The position numbers were made by a program, and so were the translations under genes. The notes below the pieces were generated by a model, which was given only the letters and a program-made list of their open reading frames with translations, did no database searches and was not told the DNA's origin. Below, one piece after another: positions 42,293 through 54,700 of a stretch of DNA of 64,000 nt; position 1 is the stretch's first letter, and each line of letters opens with the position of its first letter. The DNA is from Amphiura filiformis (Eukaryota; Echinodermata; Ophiuroidea; Amphilepidida; Amphiuridae). Location of the stretch: NCBI RefSeq assembly GCF_039555335.1, contig NC_092637.1, positions 39,210,526-39,274,525 on the forward strand, read 5' to 3'.

Positions 42293-43270
42293 CAGGTAAA
42301 AACAAAATCAAGACTCTGCATTTTGCTTCATTTGGACAAAGATTTAATCCTCTCTTTTCAACAGACCAGTGATTTCAATGTATCACAAACTTAATTACAC
42401 TATTATATATCATAATTATATATTATTCTCGATTCCATCACCAATAAATAACGAATAATTTATAACATGTTTCTGCTATATTTTTTTTACTTATCCAGCT
42501 TGCTAAAACAATTGTATAGAAAAAGATATTTTGGAACAGAATCTGTACGACCCACCTTACAAGTTACATTGTTATTGAAATACTTTCACGTTCTGACTTC
42601 CTTTGTATTATATTACACGCTTTACCCTCTGTATGTCAATATTAAAGCCTTAATGTACGATTTCTGTCAAATTTTAATTTTGTTATTCTTTATTTAAAAT
42701 GTTGAAATAATATTAGTAATAACTGCCGGGAAGGGTTTCTGTCCATTTTAAGTTGAAATAACAAGGTAAAGTGAAAGAAACTCCACTGGTTATTTTGGCC
42801 ATTTAACATGCAGTTCTATGAGAGGACATATTATCATAATTTATAAATTATGATAATATGTCGAACTTTGCTCTGTTGACCTACAAAGACAACAAATTTT
42901 GAGCGCCGGCATCCACTACTCAAAATATTGGCCAGCCCATCCATTATGACACGATATTGGATAGGCAAAAGACAAAATCCTATCTTTTATTCTCTAATTA
43001 TTCATCTTTTTTGTGATAATTTTGTTGTGTGCAAATTGAGGATGCTATTTAAATATATTTTATGTTTAAATTAGCCAAATAATATGAGTTATACCTTACA
43101 TTTCATGATAAAAAGTTTGGTGAAAATCCCCTTGTCGGTTGTTAGTCTGTTTACTGATTATCTAATACCATTTTACAAGTGTCTACCCCTTGAAAAGATG
43201 CAAACAAGATTTTAGATATATAGCGCCATCATTGTTCAACTTTTCTTATATGACTCAGTTTTACATGCCA
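42293..43270. other. no gene seen; perfect 38-bp palindrome
   Basis: AT-rich. AATAAA at 42443 could end the SPRY-ART transcript. Confidence 0.35.
42825..42862. repeat. 38-bp perfect palindrome
   Basis: GACATATTATCATAATTTA followed immediately by its exact reverse complement. Confidence 0.97.
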
Positions 43271-43790
43271 TCAAACAACCGCGGATTGTAGACAAGATAT
43301 CATCGCAGCATCACCATCTACTGAAGACGCTATTCGAACTAGTGAAAAGGTGAGCGAAAAATAGTGTAGTGTCGAAGAGTTTACCAACCCACCTGGTAAT
43401 ACGAGGTTAAAGTCCCATTCAGTGATCCCAGCGAAAGTTAAAAAATAAATAACATTGTTTATAAATTGCTTAAAAGTGAATGATAAGTCAACCAAATTGT
43501 CATTTGGTATTTTTGAAATAAAAAATGTGCAAAAAATGAAGAAAACAGCAGTATTGACAAAGTTGAAGCTCCATTCAAATACATGTAGCTAATTTATATA
43601 CTGTCAGTGCATGAATTACAGATTCATGTAAATATCTTATTTTGTTTTAAATACACGGTGTTCGACTGAACCACTTACAGGCTGTGTAAGCAAATCTATG
43701 ACAATGACAAAGGTACCAAAATCTGAATTTTGTTGATTTTTACGATCGTCCGCATGAGCAAATCACTGAATGGGGCTATAAGAAATAGAG
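43271..43790. repeat. interspersed repeat, second copy of the 7.2-8.1 kb family
   Basis: Contains one ATCTACTGAAGACGC unit remnant (about 43316), a block like 7398-7560 (43410-43590) and a block like 7968-8050 (43694-43776). The minus strand is open for about 75-110 codons across it, but no domain is recognisable. Confidence 0.6.
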
Positions 43791-44038
43791 TTGTGCTGTT
43801 TGTTAGTTTCACTTTCAATCCTATTTCCCATCTTGTAGTCATTCTTACGGGCATCATCAGAGGGACTCTGAAAGTTCAATAAAATAAATTATGAACAAAG
43901 CAAAAACTAAAACAAAAGTAAAAAAAACAAAAAAAACGCGCCCATCTTTCATTTTGATTAAAGACTATATTTACTTTATCCACTGTCACCTTTTCAGGTC
44001 GTTGGAGCGTAAAGTTTCTTTTTAAAAATTGTTTATAA

Positions 44039-44262
44039 TACAGGGTGTCCCAAAAGTCACTTCACCATTTTGAACCATCATATCTCTTGCAAGTGTTATT
44101 GTAAGGAATATCCAAGTACACATTAAAAAGATGAAACTTACACAATTTTTCTGATTCCAAACATAGTTTGAAATAGTTTTCTTCTTCATTCAGAATGGTA
44201 TTTGATGTGTCTGATGTACTCTCATGTCCCACAAAAAATACCACTGCTATCCGATCCCTTAA
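44039..44262. mobile_element. mariner-type single end and family 1 MITE fragment
   Basis: TACAGGGTGTCCCAAAAGTC at 44041 is a mariner-like tip without a partner. 44172-44262 is the right end of the TTAA MITE family 1, with TTAA at 44259-44262. Confidence 0.5.
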
Positions 44263-44512
44263 CACCATTTCCAAACTACCTAAATATTGAGTATTTCTTT
44301 TAGTTCATTTGCAACTCAGGTACCCTTTTTAAATCAAGGATATCAACTTTCAGTTGTAAAGTTTGCTTATGATGTTTACCAACTTAAGGAATCGGATATT
44401 AACGTTTGCACAGTCAATAACTAAGGTTCCATGTATCGGATCCAATTATGCACTTACGTTTCAGCAACCACTGTTGCCTTTGTCAACACTTAATGAGGTA
44501 TGATTGCATCTA

Positions 44513-44806
44513 CTAACAACCGACGCTAGAGGGATTTCCAGCGTTATTTTTTGGGTTGCCAGTCGGTTTTCCTTCTAGGGATTTTCTTGGTCCCTGCTGC
44601 AGAAACTCATCGAAAATGTGAGAAAGTTGGTACTGCCCCTCGTCTCTGTTCATATTCGTACGCCCCATCTTTCTTATTTCTACAGCTTCCTTAATCCAGC
44701 GTTTGTATCTATCTTGCTCTGTGCCAATGACCTTAGCGCTCCCCCACCCAATGACGTGATTGACAACATGATCTGTTATAGCTGACTCGTGTGTGGCAGT
44801 TAAAGG
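44513..44806 (-). pseudogene. Penelope C-terminal domain piece
   Basis: 98 uninterrupted codons from ATHESAITDHVVNHV to GNPSSVGC and TAG, downstream of the endonuclease domain in the intact element. Confidence 0.8.
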
Positions 44807-45245
44807 TCATTGCTCAGACAACATCATAATCATTGGCAAGCTATTATGAGGACAATGAAAATGACTCCTTCTTTTGAGAAAATAAGTCATTTAAAATTGA
44901 TATTCGGCAAAAACCAACTGTAAGCGGTGCGTTTCTTCGAACGAGACAGATTTGACCTAGAAACTACAGTGATGTCATGATATGAATATTGCCAGCTTTG
45001 AGAGAATGGACTGTCAACACTCTCAATGCACAGAACGTATACTGTTTTTGTTATCAGAAAAAAACTCTGAGTCAAGTATTACAAATGTAATGGTTTTTAC
45101 ACATATAGATAAGAATAGGGCGCTTCTTTATTAAATATTAATAAATTGTGATATTACAATTCATATGTATATCAACTTGAAGATGATATAGGGCGGGTAT
45201 TGAACTGAAGGCCTACAGATAATAACATCCCTGCTCTTCTCCATC

Positions 45246-45318
45246 TGACTCATTAGCTCAGTTGGTAGAGCGTCGGTCCGGTGATCCGAAGGTCCCAGGT
45301 TCAAATCCTGGATGGTCA
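45246..45318 (+). repeat. tRNA-like pol III head (SINE)
   Basis: A box TAGCTCAGTTGG (45254-45265) and B box GGTTCAAATCC (45298-45308). D, anticodon and T arms fold, and the acceptor closes as seven pairs (TGAC/CAT with ATG/GTCA) only with one bulged T. The anticodon position reads GGT with C at position 33. The bulge and C33 argue for a SINE head rather than a working tRNA-Thr. Confidence 0.55.
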
Positions 45319-45721
45319 GTGAAATGTTGTCACTAACTGTCATTTATGTATGTGGAGTCTTGTTTTAAAAACCATATTGATGAGAAATACTTGGACTAAA
45401 AATAAAACAATAAATTTTAGATCAATTTCACCGTACGAGCTTAGAACTTGAGCATGACATATCAATATTGTATTAATTATGCAACTAACCAATTTATATG
45501 GCCTGGACTAATCTTTTGTTGTCCCTTCCCAATTTCTCGTGTACAAGGTCGCGCATTAGGCACACATCAATAAACATCTTAATGTAATGTGCGTCATCAG
45601 TCTGCAGCATTGGAAATCAATTTCGCTTCGAACGCTGAAAAGCGACGTACGAGCCAGCATTTTACCAAAACAGTTTGTCTTTTTTTCAGGAGAAATACGA
45701 ATAAAAAAATTGCAACGAGTG

Positions 45722-45937
45722 TCAACTTGTAATGTAATCATTATTCTCTTCGAAAGTAGTTACATTTGTTTTTGCAATAGATATGCCCTTTAACGACTCT
45801 TTGCTCCCTGCTCTGGTGACCACTGTGTTGCTGACTTTCTCCACTTCACATTTGTGTTCTTCTAATAGCGTTCCGAATTTCCTTCCTGTTTCACCAATAT
45901 AAGACAAGTTACAGTTCTTGCAGGGGATCTTATACAC
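45722..45937 (-). pseudogene. Penelope GIY-YIG endonuclease fragment
   Basis: MYKIPCKNCNLSYIGETGRK and following FGTLLEEHK. Frame is lost after about 45 residues. Confidence 0.85.
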
Positions 45938-46556
45938 TGCCTGAGTGGTGTTGCGAGAGTCCCGCTTATCTTTAGGATGGACCAGTTGCTTTCTGAGGGT
46001 GTTTGTGCGGTCTCATCGCTGTGGAGATATTATAGTTCTTCATTACTCTGGACACTCTTTCCGTGACACCCTCCACATATGGTAGACAAACCATGCCTTT
46101 ACTCCTCTGTCATTTTGGCGCTTTCATTGGTTTAACGTTTTCAAATGTCCAACTAAGATAACCACAAGTTTGAAGGATTTCTGGATTTCTTTTCTTCTTC
46201 AACTCTATCCTCCTCTTCTGTCACTATAGTGTCATTTCTGTCGTACAACGATTGCAAGGCCATGACCCAAGTGTTTGGTGCAGAGGCTGTTGGGACTGGT
46301 AATTGATGTATTAGTCGGTGTGCGTTGGTTTGCGGTAGACCACGAGTGTAACCATCTTCTTTCCTGTCAATGTATCCAGAAAAGGTCACAAACCTTGCGT
46401 TTCTTGCTCAAAAGTAAATTTGATGGAGCCAGACTTATCAACCTGATTGATGTGGCTAGTCAACTGCTGAACGCCGTCTTACAACATCTATCACATCATC
46501 TACGTAACGAAGCCATAGCTTCGGTCTGCAGTCGAGGGGAGCTGTAACAGTACTAG

Positions 46557-46662
46557 CTTTCTCACATTTTCGATGAGTTTCTGCAGCAAGGACCAAGTAA
46601 TCCCTAGAAGGAAAACCAACTGGCAACCCAAGAAATCACGCTGGAAATCCCTCGTGAAAACG
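46557..46662 (+). pseudogene. inverted Penelope C-terminal fragment
   Basis: On the plus strand LSHIFDEFLQQGP and, after a frame slip, GKPTGNPRNHAGNPS match the C-terminus of the same element, which is on the minus strand at 44513. Two element pieces therefore lie head to head here. Confidence 0.75.
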
Positions 46663-48331
46663 TCGCTACCCGAGCCCTTAAAATATTTGATGTTTGACTT
46701 TCAAAGTTTAAATTCTCTCACTAGAGATCTGTCAAAAGGCAATTTAGTAACTGAGGTTTCAGCTACTTAAAGACCAGTGATGCTATCAATACTTTAATCG
46801 GGAGGGGCCACATCATCATTTTTGGTGGGTATGCTCCCTCTGAATTTTGAGGTGATGGGTCTTTCTGAGCTGCAGACTTTTAAAATCAAGGGTCGTTCTT
46901 GCTTTCTGGTTGAAAATCGCCTGACAAAAACAGAATTTGAGCAAAATCAGGGGTCTTTTAGAGCTGAAATTATCAAAATCAAAGGTCTTTCAGTGCTCTC
47001 TTTTGGTAAAATTCAGGGGTCTTTCCGAGGGAGCATACCAGTATGGTCATTTGTGTTATTTGTGTTAAGTGCCCCTCCCCAGCAGGATCCTGCGCTCAGG
47101 ACGTCTTACCTTCGTCAAGAATTCCTTCACAGTCAGTATTATCCCTATACAGATTGGTATTTGCAGCACCCGTAGGGCGATATTAATCCCAAAGAAAGCA
47201 TAACGCAACTTAACGATGTCATATAGCCAACAGGCGGCGCGTTCACCGCATGTGTACTGCCATAATACGCATGTAGTATTGACAATTGCACCAAAGTATA
47301 TGGGAGTTGGGAACGTGCCTGAAACATTAATACGAAGAAAAGAGGACCCATTAGCATAACAAAATTGTTGTTCGACACCTTTATTAAATAATGTACAAGG
47401 TATGCGTAGACATTTAATTCGGTCGATTCACAATAAGATGCGCCTCCAGCGGTTGCTGGGGAGAAGCCAAAATATGCAGTGCATCATGGGGAAAGTCGAC
47501 ATCCAAAGCCCGCGTAATACGAATACAACAGGAACATTACGTCGATTGTGTGTTTAAATGGCAATATAATAGTGTTACTCGTGAAAACACATTAAAATAG
47601 TAATTTACAATTATCCATTTTCTATCTATTGATTAGACAAAACCATTCAAGGAGCTGTTTTCAACATCATTATTATCACACCCACGTGAAAATCCAAGGG
47701 TGACTAGAACGGCTATGTCGACCCTGGAGGTCAAAAATTGGATTGACAAGAGCAACCGCGGGCGGCGCATCGCATTATGAATCGCAAGAATTCGTTCAAA
47801 GTTGGAGCGATTTAATCTAAAACTGAATTCAGAGGGTATATCCTCGCGTTGTCTCTTTTTCTTATGTTCCTTGACTCGTAAGAATTTGACCTCTTACAAT
47901 CGTGCAGTATGTTATAAGATGTGTCTGTAAATTATAGGAACTAAGATTTTAAGACCTCATTTACACTATTAGCTCCTAACTCCATGCGAAACTAAGACAC
48001 TGATGTATTAAGATAAAAACTAAAAAAAGCTAAACTTTTACACGTCTTAAGTCTAAAAATTAGTCTTGCAGATCTTTACATTGTGGTATATAGGTATTAG
48101 TTTCATTACTCTGACGACGTCTTCTAGTTTTACAGGTCTTAGTTCATATAGTATGGATGTCTTAGGTATCGGCTTTGTACATGTTGTCTATTAGTGTCTC
48201 ACACAGTTGAAGCTCTATGAACTGACTGCAATCTGTGCCATAGGTCCTCCGTGTTGCCATCATGCCATGTCCATGATGTAGGCTTACAATACACTAGATA
48301 GTCCCTTGTTGGCTTGTTTCGTTCGAAAAGA
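46663..48331. other. no gene seen
   Basis: A stretch at 46830-47040 repeats TTTCTGAGCTG / GGGTCTTTCCGAG phrases (about 60-70-bp imperfect tandem copies). The missing last exon(s) of the SLCO gene would be expected between here and 51.7 kb, but none was recognised. Confidence 0.3.
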
Positions 48332-50032
48332 GGGATCATTATTTACGTCAGGGGGAACGAAGGATTTTCATATATTTTCGCACACAAATTTAGCATCCCC
48401 CTCATATCGAAGGAAAAATTCACGTCCCCCCGTGAATCCTCCTTTCCTTGTATATAATTTCATGTCTGCCCCTTCAATATTATTAGGCATGTCACAGTGG
48501 CTGCACAATACTTCTGCCACACTGTGCATGCAAGCATAACAGTAAATTGAAAAGCGCGCGCATAAAAATTGTTAAATTTTGGCAAACATCCATGTCGAAA
48601 AATTCATTTCCTCATATGTGCTATTTATCACAATTGTTTGAATTTTTGATATATGGTGTGTGAAACCTTTCTGTGACTACCATCGGTTTTTTTAAAATAA
48701 ATATTGCTTCGTTTAAGAGCTACTACCTGTTTTTATGGATTGTTGAAGATGCCTCATAAATCAATAAATATAGGCCTTTTGAAAAATCAAGACCTACCAC
48801 CATTTAGCTGAAATACTAATCTTTCTAAGCATGTAAATTATTTCCGTCGACAACGAATGGCACACTTGAGGAAAACGATTTGAAACAAAACATTTTTTAA
48901 GTGAGTTTAAAGGGAGTAATATTCCAAACCACAATAGCTCTAAGCCATTGTGTGTGTGTCCAAGGCCACACCATTTTTGTATACGCGGTATAGTAGAGTG
49001 GCTGTTCCTTTTACCGTTTGTCTTCCCATGTTAATCCAGATAACAAAATGTTAATTTAAAGTCTCATTGAAAATGAATTTTTATTTTTACTTTTCGGATT
49101 TGGCTTTGAGCAATGGTGACAAATACCATATTTACAGAAAAAAATGAAAATTCTATTCCAGACACCGTCAAAATGTCAAAGTTTGTATTTTTGTATTATA
49201 TTAAAGTAATTAACTGCAGATTCTTTACTCAACATCATAACAGGTTCATACTTGACAAATTTATGATGAATGAAAAGACTTTCATTAAATATTGAAAAAA
49301 AACACCCAAAATTACTCATGCCTAATTTACATAATAATATCATGAATACATAATTAGCTGTAATAAGCTAATTTGCATTATTGATTACTTTTTGTGTATT
49401 TTTTTGTTATCAATTGAAATAACTTTGTATACATATGTGTGCGAAAAAAACCGCACCCTGATATCATGTACGGTTTTCTTTTGGCATCAATTTTGCATAT
49501 TAATTAGCTGAACTTAGTCATTTTAATTAGTCAAATTAACTTTAATTTGTCTGCAGATTGGCCGCAATTGCTAAAATAGTATATTTGATTAATTTATTAT
49601 AATTATTCAATGATAGATTTTTTAATTTTGTTTTCTTTGACGAAGTTAGAAAAGATAGGCAATTAACCTGTGATACTTAAATTAACGTTGCTTTTTCAAG
49701 TAAGTGTCCAAATAAACCTTCAAAATCTCGAAATGTGCCAATTTTGTCATTATAGCAATTTGTGGCAGATTTGCATTCCATTTATGAGCATCTTAAAATT
49801 GACACTACATCACAATGCATTGACCGATTTCAATTCGGTTTTTTGATTTTTGATGCTTTAATAAAGGTCATTCATATAGAAACATTAAATAACGTGTTTC
49901 TGCTGCCCTTATTTTTGAGATGATATACCTAATATTATCAAGGACAATATTTCATGTCCCTCCTCAAGTCAATCAAAAAAATTTCGCGTCCCTTTAAACT
50001 CCTCCGCCCCCCCTGGCGTAAATAATGATCCC
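48332..50032. mobile_element. 1.7-kb inverted-repeat element, GGGATCATTATTTACG ends
   Basis: GGGATCATTATTTACGTCAG at the left and its inverse at 50032. Subterminal GGGACATGAAAT / ATTTCATGTCTGCCCC tracts are also mirrored. Interior AT-rich, no transposase. Confidence 0.75.
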
Positions 50033-51030
50033 AATATCATGACAACAGTGGAAAATAATTTGCAGCCTGGAGTTTTGAATGGGTTGTCGCTCTGTAGCAT
50101 GCATTTTTTTGACACCCAGTGAGTCCAAAACAAACCAATGTAAGTCATTATTATGTTTTCCGAATCTTAGTCCCTATACTTTGTACAGAGTTAAAGAGTC
50201 CGATTTTTTCACACACTTGGACTCCTTGGATTCAACACTTGGACTGTATTCATTAATTTGTTTCCCAATTGGATGCAAAACTCACTGTGATATTTAATAT
50301 TGCCATAGCAGTACAAACAACAACCTACATTAAAGCACCCAATTGGGCACCACACTCACCATGAAGAACTAGCAACACTGGCAACAACCAAACTGAAAAC
50401 TGACTTAGCTGGCTGAGTGAATGAACTGCAGCAGCTTAGATTATTAATGTGCAGCAGGGACAAAAATCCCACAGAAAGTGGATTTCTAACTCAAAAATCA
50501 TTTTTGTAATAAGTAGAAAAAAGATGACAGCCAGCCAGTGATTTGAGCAAGTTTGTCAATATTGTGCATGTTCTTAGAGTAGAATACATGAGAAGTAATC
50601 CAAGGGAAGTAAGCTTATGGAAGTAAGCTTACTACGGAAGTTGCATACGACATGCAGAATGAAACTGAACGAACTTTCTGCTTATGTGCTTGCAATGTGC
50701 ACTGTGTGAAGCTATAAAGGTAAGTTTTTTATATTTATTTCTAGAGAAGGTCCTCCATTTTTTTGTAGGCATAGGTGTAGTCTTGAGTCTATGCTTTCAT
50801 GCATAGCTTGCCTTGCATTTCAATAGAAACTCAATCATGCAAATTACAATCATGATAATTTCAGAGCCTGAATTTAAGCCCAAGCCTAGTCTTATAGGCC
50901 TAGCCATAGTGCCTGTGTTACTACTGTTATTCCCTAAACTCTATACTGCTAGTATTGGCAAGTCCTTCGAATATTGCAAGTTCTACTACAAATACAAACT
51001 AATTTTCCTTCAAGATGTAAGACAAGTTAA
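50033..51030. other. no gene seen; fragment of the 51-kb repeat family
   Basis: 50139-50236 resembles 51213-51300 (CTATACTTTGTACAGAGTTA in both). Confidence 0.4.
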
Positions 51031-51236
51031 AGATTCTGAAAACATAATAATGATAAAATTGGATGGTTTTTTTTGTCACCCAATACTACAAATTTATTGG
51101 TCTCGCTATGAGTTTTAAAATATTGGACTCGACTACGGCTCGTCCAATATTTTAAAACTCATAGCTCGACCAAATAAAATTGTAGTATTGGGTTCAAACC
51201 ATCCAATTTTATTTCATTATTACGTTCTCAGAATCT
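51031..51236. mobile_element. foldback element with about 95-bp arms
   Basis: AGATTCTGAAAACATAATAA ... CTATGAGTTTTAAAATATTG is followed by a 13-base spacer and then the inverse arm to 51236. A partial second copy is at 51535-51673. Confidence 0.85.
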
Positions 51237-51335
51237 TCCTTCCTATACTTTGTACAGAGTTAGAGAATCCAATATAATCAACACATGGACTCAACACTTG
51301 GAATGTGAATAGGCTCACTTTTTCTCCCCAACATT

Positions 51336-51535
51336 TTTTCCAACCATTTTTGACAAAAGCTCATTTTTGACCAAAAATCACATTTTATACCAACAATTAC
51401 ATTTTTGACCAAAAATTAAATTTTTGACCAAAAGACACATTTTGAACAAAAATCTCGTTTTTGAACAAAAAATAATGTTTTTTACCAAAAATCACATTTT
51501 GTACCAAAACAAATCACATTTTTGACCAAGAAAAG
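51336..51535 (+). repeat. about 20-bp degenerate tandem repeat
   Basis: About ten units of CACATTTTTGACCAAAAAT with variants. Confidence 0.8.
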
Positions 51536-51724
51536 AATATGAAAACATAATAATGATAAAATTAGATGGTTTTCTCACCCAATAATACATTTATTGGTCT
51601 CACTATGAGTTTTAAAATATTGGACTCCACTACGTCTCGTTTTATGTATTGGGTTCAAACCATCCAATTTGATATCAAAAACAAACATATCCGCTGCAAG
51701 CAAGAAGTGTATGAATGACATTAC

Positions 51725-51789
51725 CTAACAAGATGTAAATAAATTTGGATACTCCAAACATTGTAGTTCTGAGTTCCGTCTCACAGTTC
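51725..51789 (-). CDS. SLCO exon, TM11 start
   Basis: 65 nt, NCETELRTTMFGVSKFIYIL, acceptor ATTTCAG, donor TTAG|GTAATG. In OATPs this is the RSV...ALG segment leading into TM11. Too short to appear as an ORF in its true frame. Confidence 0.8.
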
Positions 51790-54700
51790 CTGAAATAGTA
51801 ATAAATATAGAGATAGATAATGAATTAATAAAAAGGCGCCGTGATAACTTAGACCAATATAATAAAATGAATAAGATCGCCATTTTACAATTATGGTAAT
51901 GGTTTCCATGGTTATAAATTTTGTAAATCGTTACAAAATGTTGATAGAACAATATGCATGGAAATCTATTTCAAAATTGTTTTACGGCCAAATAAAGGCT
52001 AATTTTTAATTTTGTACATTAATAACGGCTAGCGGGATGTCCGCACTTTACGTAGTCTCGGTCCCAGACCTGGGTCCCAAACGATTTGTGCTCCTTCATC
52101 TGGCGACAACCTCATAGTATGTCGTTTTTGATTGGCTGAACATCAACTCGGTAAAAAACTGTGGTAAAAATTGACCGTCAATGAACCGGTTGATGGACAG
52201 CCAAGCGGTGATCTAAATCAACACAATGTACGTGAGTACGCGCTGCGAGTCGCTGTGATTACGCCCTCTAGCCTGCCTCGCCTGTCTGTCGCTACCACTG
52301 ATCGCGCCCCGCTTACATGTATCTCATTTCCTCCCGCTCTACATAGAAATGTCTATTATTGTCCTAGAAATCAACCACATTTCAAAGAATGGGAGCTAGC
52401 ACGACCCCTTTGTATTCCCTTAGGACTATAGTACTAAAACATTTAAGATGTTCCTAAAAGTAAAAAGTGGCCCTAATCGCGTAACGGTCAATCAAAGGTC
52501 AACACAGGGTAAAATTTCAAACGTGCTAAAATGTTGTATAGAACGATACCAAAGTATTTCCCTCATTTCTAGAATTTAGAAAACGTAATGTTTGACCTAC
52601 GTGCAAAAACAGTAAGTTTTAACATTTGACTTAAAAGTCATAAGCAAACAGTTCAATTAAAGCTGGGGATGGCCAATTTATTTTGCCCCACTGGGGTCCG
52701 ATTTCAACGAAACTGATGTGAAATTGTTCGTCTAGTAAAAGCAATACTTACCCCAACACTATCAGATTCAGAGGCGTATTATCTTGTAAGCGACAAAATA
52801 AGAGTAAACCAAATAGAAACACCGCAATGTACACTTTGGTTTCACAACTATCTTCTCTATCACACAGTCCAGATTTAGCACGGCCAAATTCGGAATCATC
52901 GTCAAACGAAGAATTTGATAGAGCTTGTACGCATGTGCAGTCACTGTATGTTGACAAGTTCTATCAAATTAATGATAAAGTAGAATAAGTTCAATTAAAA
53001 TTTTGCAATGAGAAAACTTGCCCGTGATCACGGAAGAACCATTCTCTATCTTGGTTTAACTATTTAGTGTTTCCCATATTTAGCCTCAAGAAGGCATCTG
53101 ACGTCCTCTGACTCGACCTTTCACATCAGATGACCTGATGCCAAAGTCAACTTTTCTCCGTTTTTGTAAAGGCTCCTAAATACCATTGATCCTTGACCTC
53201 AGCGCCTCACATCATTATCAGATGACTGAGGGCACGAAACAACGTAAAATCATAGGTGACAAGATACATATTTGGTGCATACGCACCAATATGAACCTCT
53301 CGCCAATCGATCTGTGTTCAACGTATAAGTGACGTATATTTCATTGCTTAAGCATTGGAGAAATAGGTAACCTTGAAAATAGGGACCCAAATTTTATGAT
53401 TTTTCTTATAACTTGACCTTTGACCTCGCTTAACCTCAATTTTATTTCGGGCATATATTCCCCTCGTATCAAGGATTCCACCCACCAAATTTGAGCCCGA
53501 TCGGACAAAGTTTGAAATTTGACCCCTCCGTAATGACCTTTGACCTTGGGCACGAACCAACGTAAAATCATAGGTGATAACACATTGCTACCTTAATACC
53601 AAAATGTGACTATTCAGTTGTTTTCTGACATTTACATAACCTTCGACCCCTGAAATGTCACATTTGTTCCCACATTTGTGCTCAGTCAAAACAGTTAAGA
53701 GAATGAGAAAGCTCTAAGGTAACAAATAGCAATCTTCCGGTGTTAAGAACCATGTTTTTGATACGTTATCAAGCAAATTATATAAAGGGTGAGTCAAAAA
53801 AAGTGCAATAGAGCAAAGAATCGATATTTATGCAAGAACCAAGTCGAACTTTCCCATTATTGAAATATTTCATAAATGCCACACCCAATAGTCACCTAAA
53901 TGCTAATTCCTTGCTTTTTTCACACAAGGTCACCGATGGACATATCATATATAAAATGTTTTAAAACCTAAAAGGTTCAACTCGGTTTTTAAATAAAAAT
54001 GGATTCTTTTCTTTATTGCACTTTTTTTTTACTCACCCTGTACATGGACTTTATAGGTTTTACTGTTAATATATTTATTATAAATATCAAATTACATTAT
54101 GTGGTTCATATGAATGACGTGTACAGTGCGCAAAAGAATTTAGGTACCAGTTATGTTCACCCCTGTATATCCTACACAAAGACAAATATGTCAAAATTGA
54201 AACGCTAGTTTCAACGTGCTAATCAATGGAAAGCATTCTGGCAATGAAAACATGGCGCTAGTTCTCTAGTTCGAGAACGTTTTGTGTACAAATCAATAGG
54301 GCATGCAATGGAGCAAACTGCAACTTTTAAATTTGCATCTGCCTAGGGTTTTTGGATCGTTATGTCTTTATTTCTTGAACGATTTCAACGAATGAGGTCT
54401 TAAATTATTTTGTTTAGGATACACAAAAGGTGAACTTGTAACTGGTACCTTAGTTCTTTTGCACACTGTATTGTATATATAATGAGCCAAAAAAGTATCC
54501 TTACACTTGGAAGAAAAATCTTAATTTTAAAATTAAACCATATTTGGGTAGATTTATTTATTTAATAGATGCACTATCTCACCCGGTACATTATGACACC
54601 CCATTGAATATAATGTGACTTTAAGAAGCAAAGTTACAAGCATTTGATTAGTCGAAGGTCCAGTTTTAAAAGTGACAAATTGGCCTATTCAAATCTCCAC

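Larger units (their letters stand above)
44513..46530 (-). mobile_element. Penelope-like retroelement, 5'-truncated and interrupted
   Basis: Minus strand. The RT end is recognisable as WLRYVDDVIDVV (YVDD box near 46495-46508), then DRKEDGYTRGLPQTNAHR. The GIY-YIG endonuclease is at 45937-45722 (YKIPCKNCNLSYIGETGRKF). The C-terminal part is at 44806-44513 (SAITDHVVNHVIGWGSAKVI, EAVEIRKMGRTNMNRDEG) with a natural stop. RT plus GIY-YIG is diagnostic of Penelope-like elements. The frame shifts several times, and about 0.9 kb between 44.8 and 45.7 kb is unrelated DNA with a tRNA-like segment. Confidence 0.85.

Noticed and set aside
52171-52431. Plus-strand ORF of 86 residues
   Set aside because: Lies in a GC-richer block next to a decayed Helitron-like end, without protein features.
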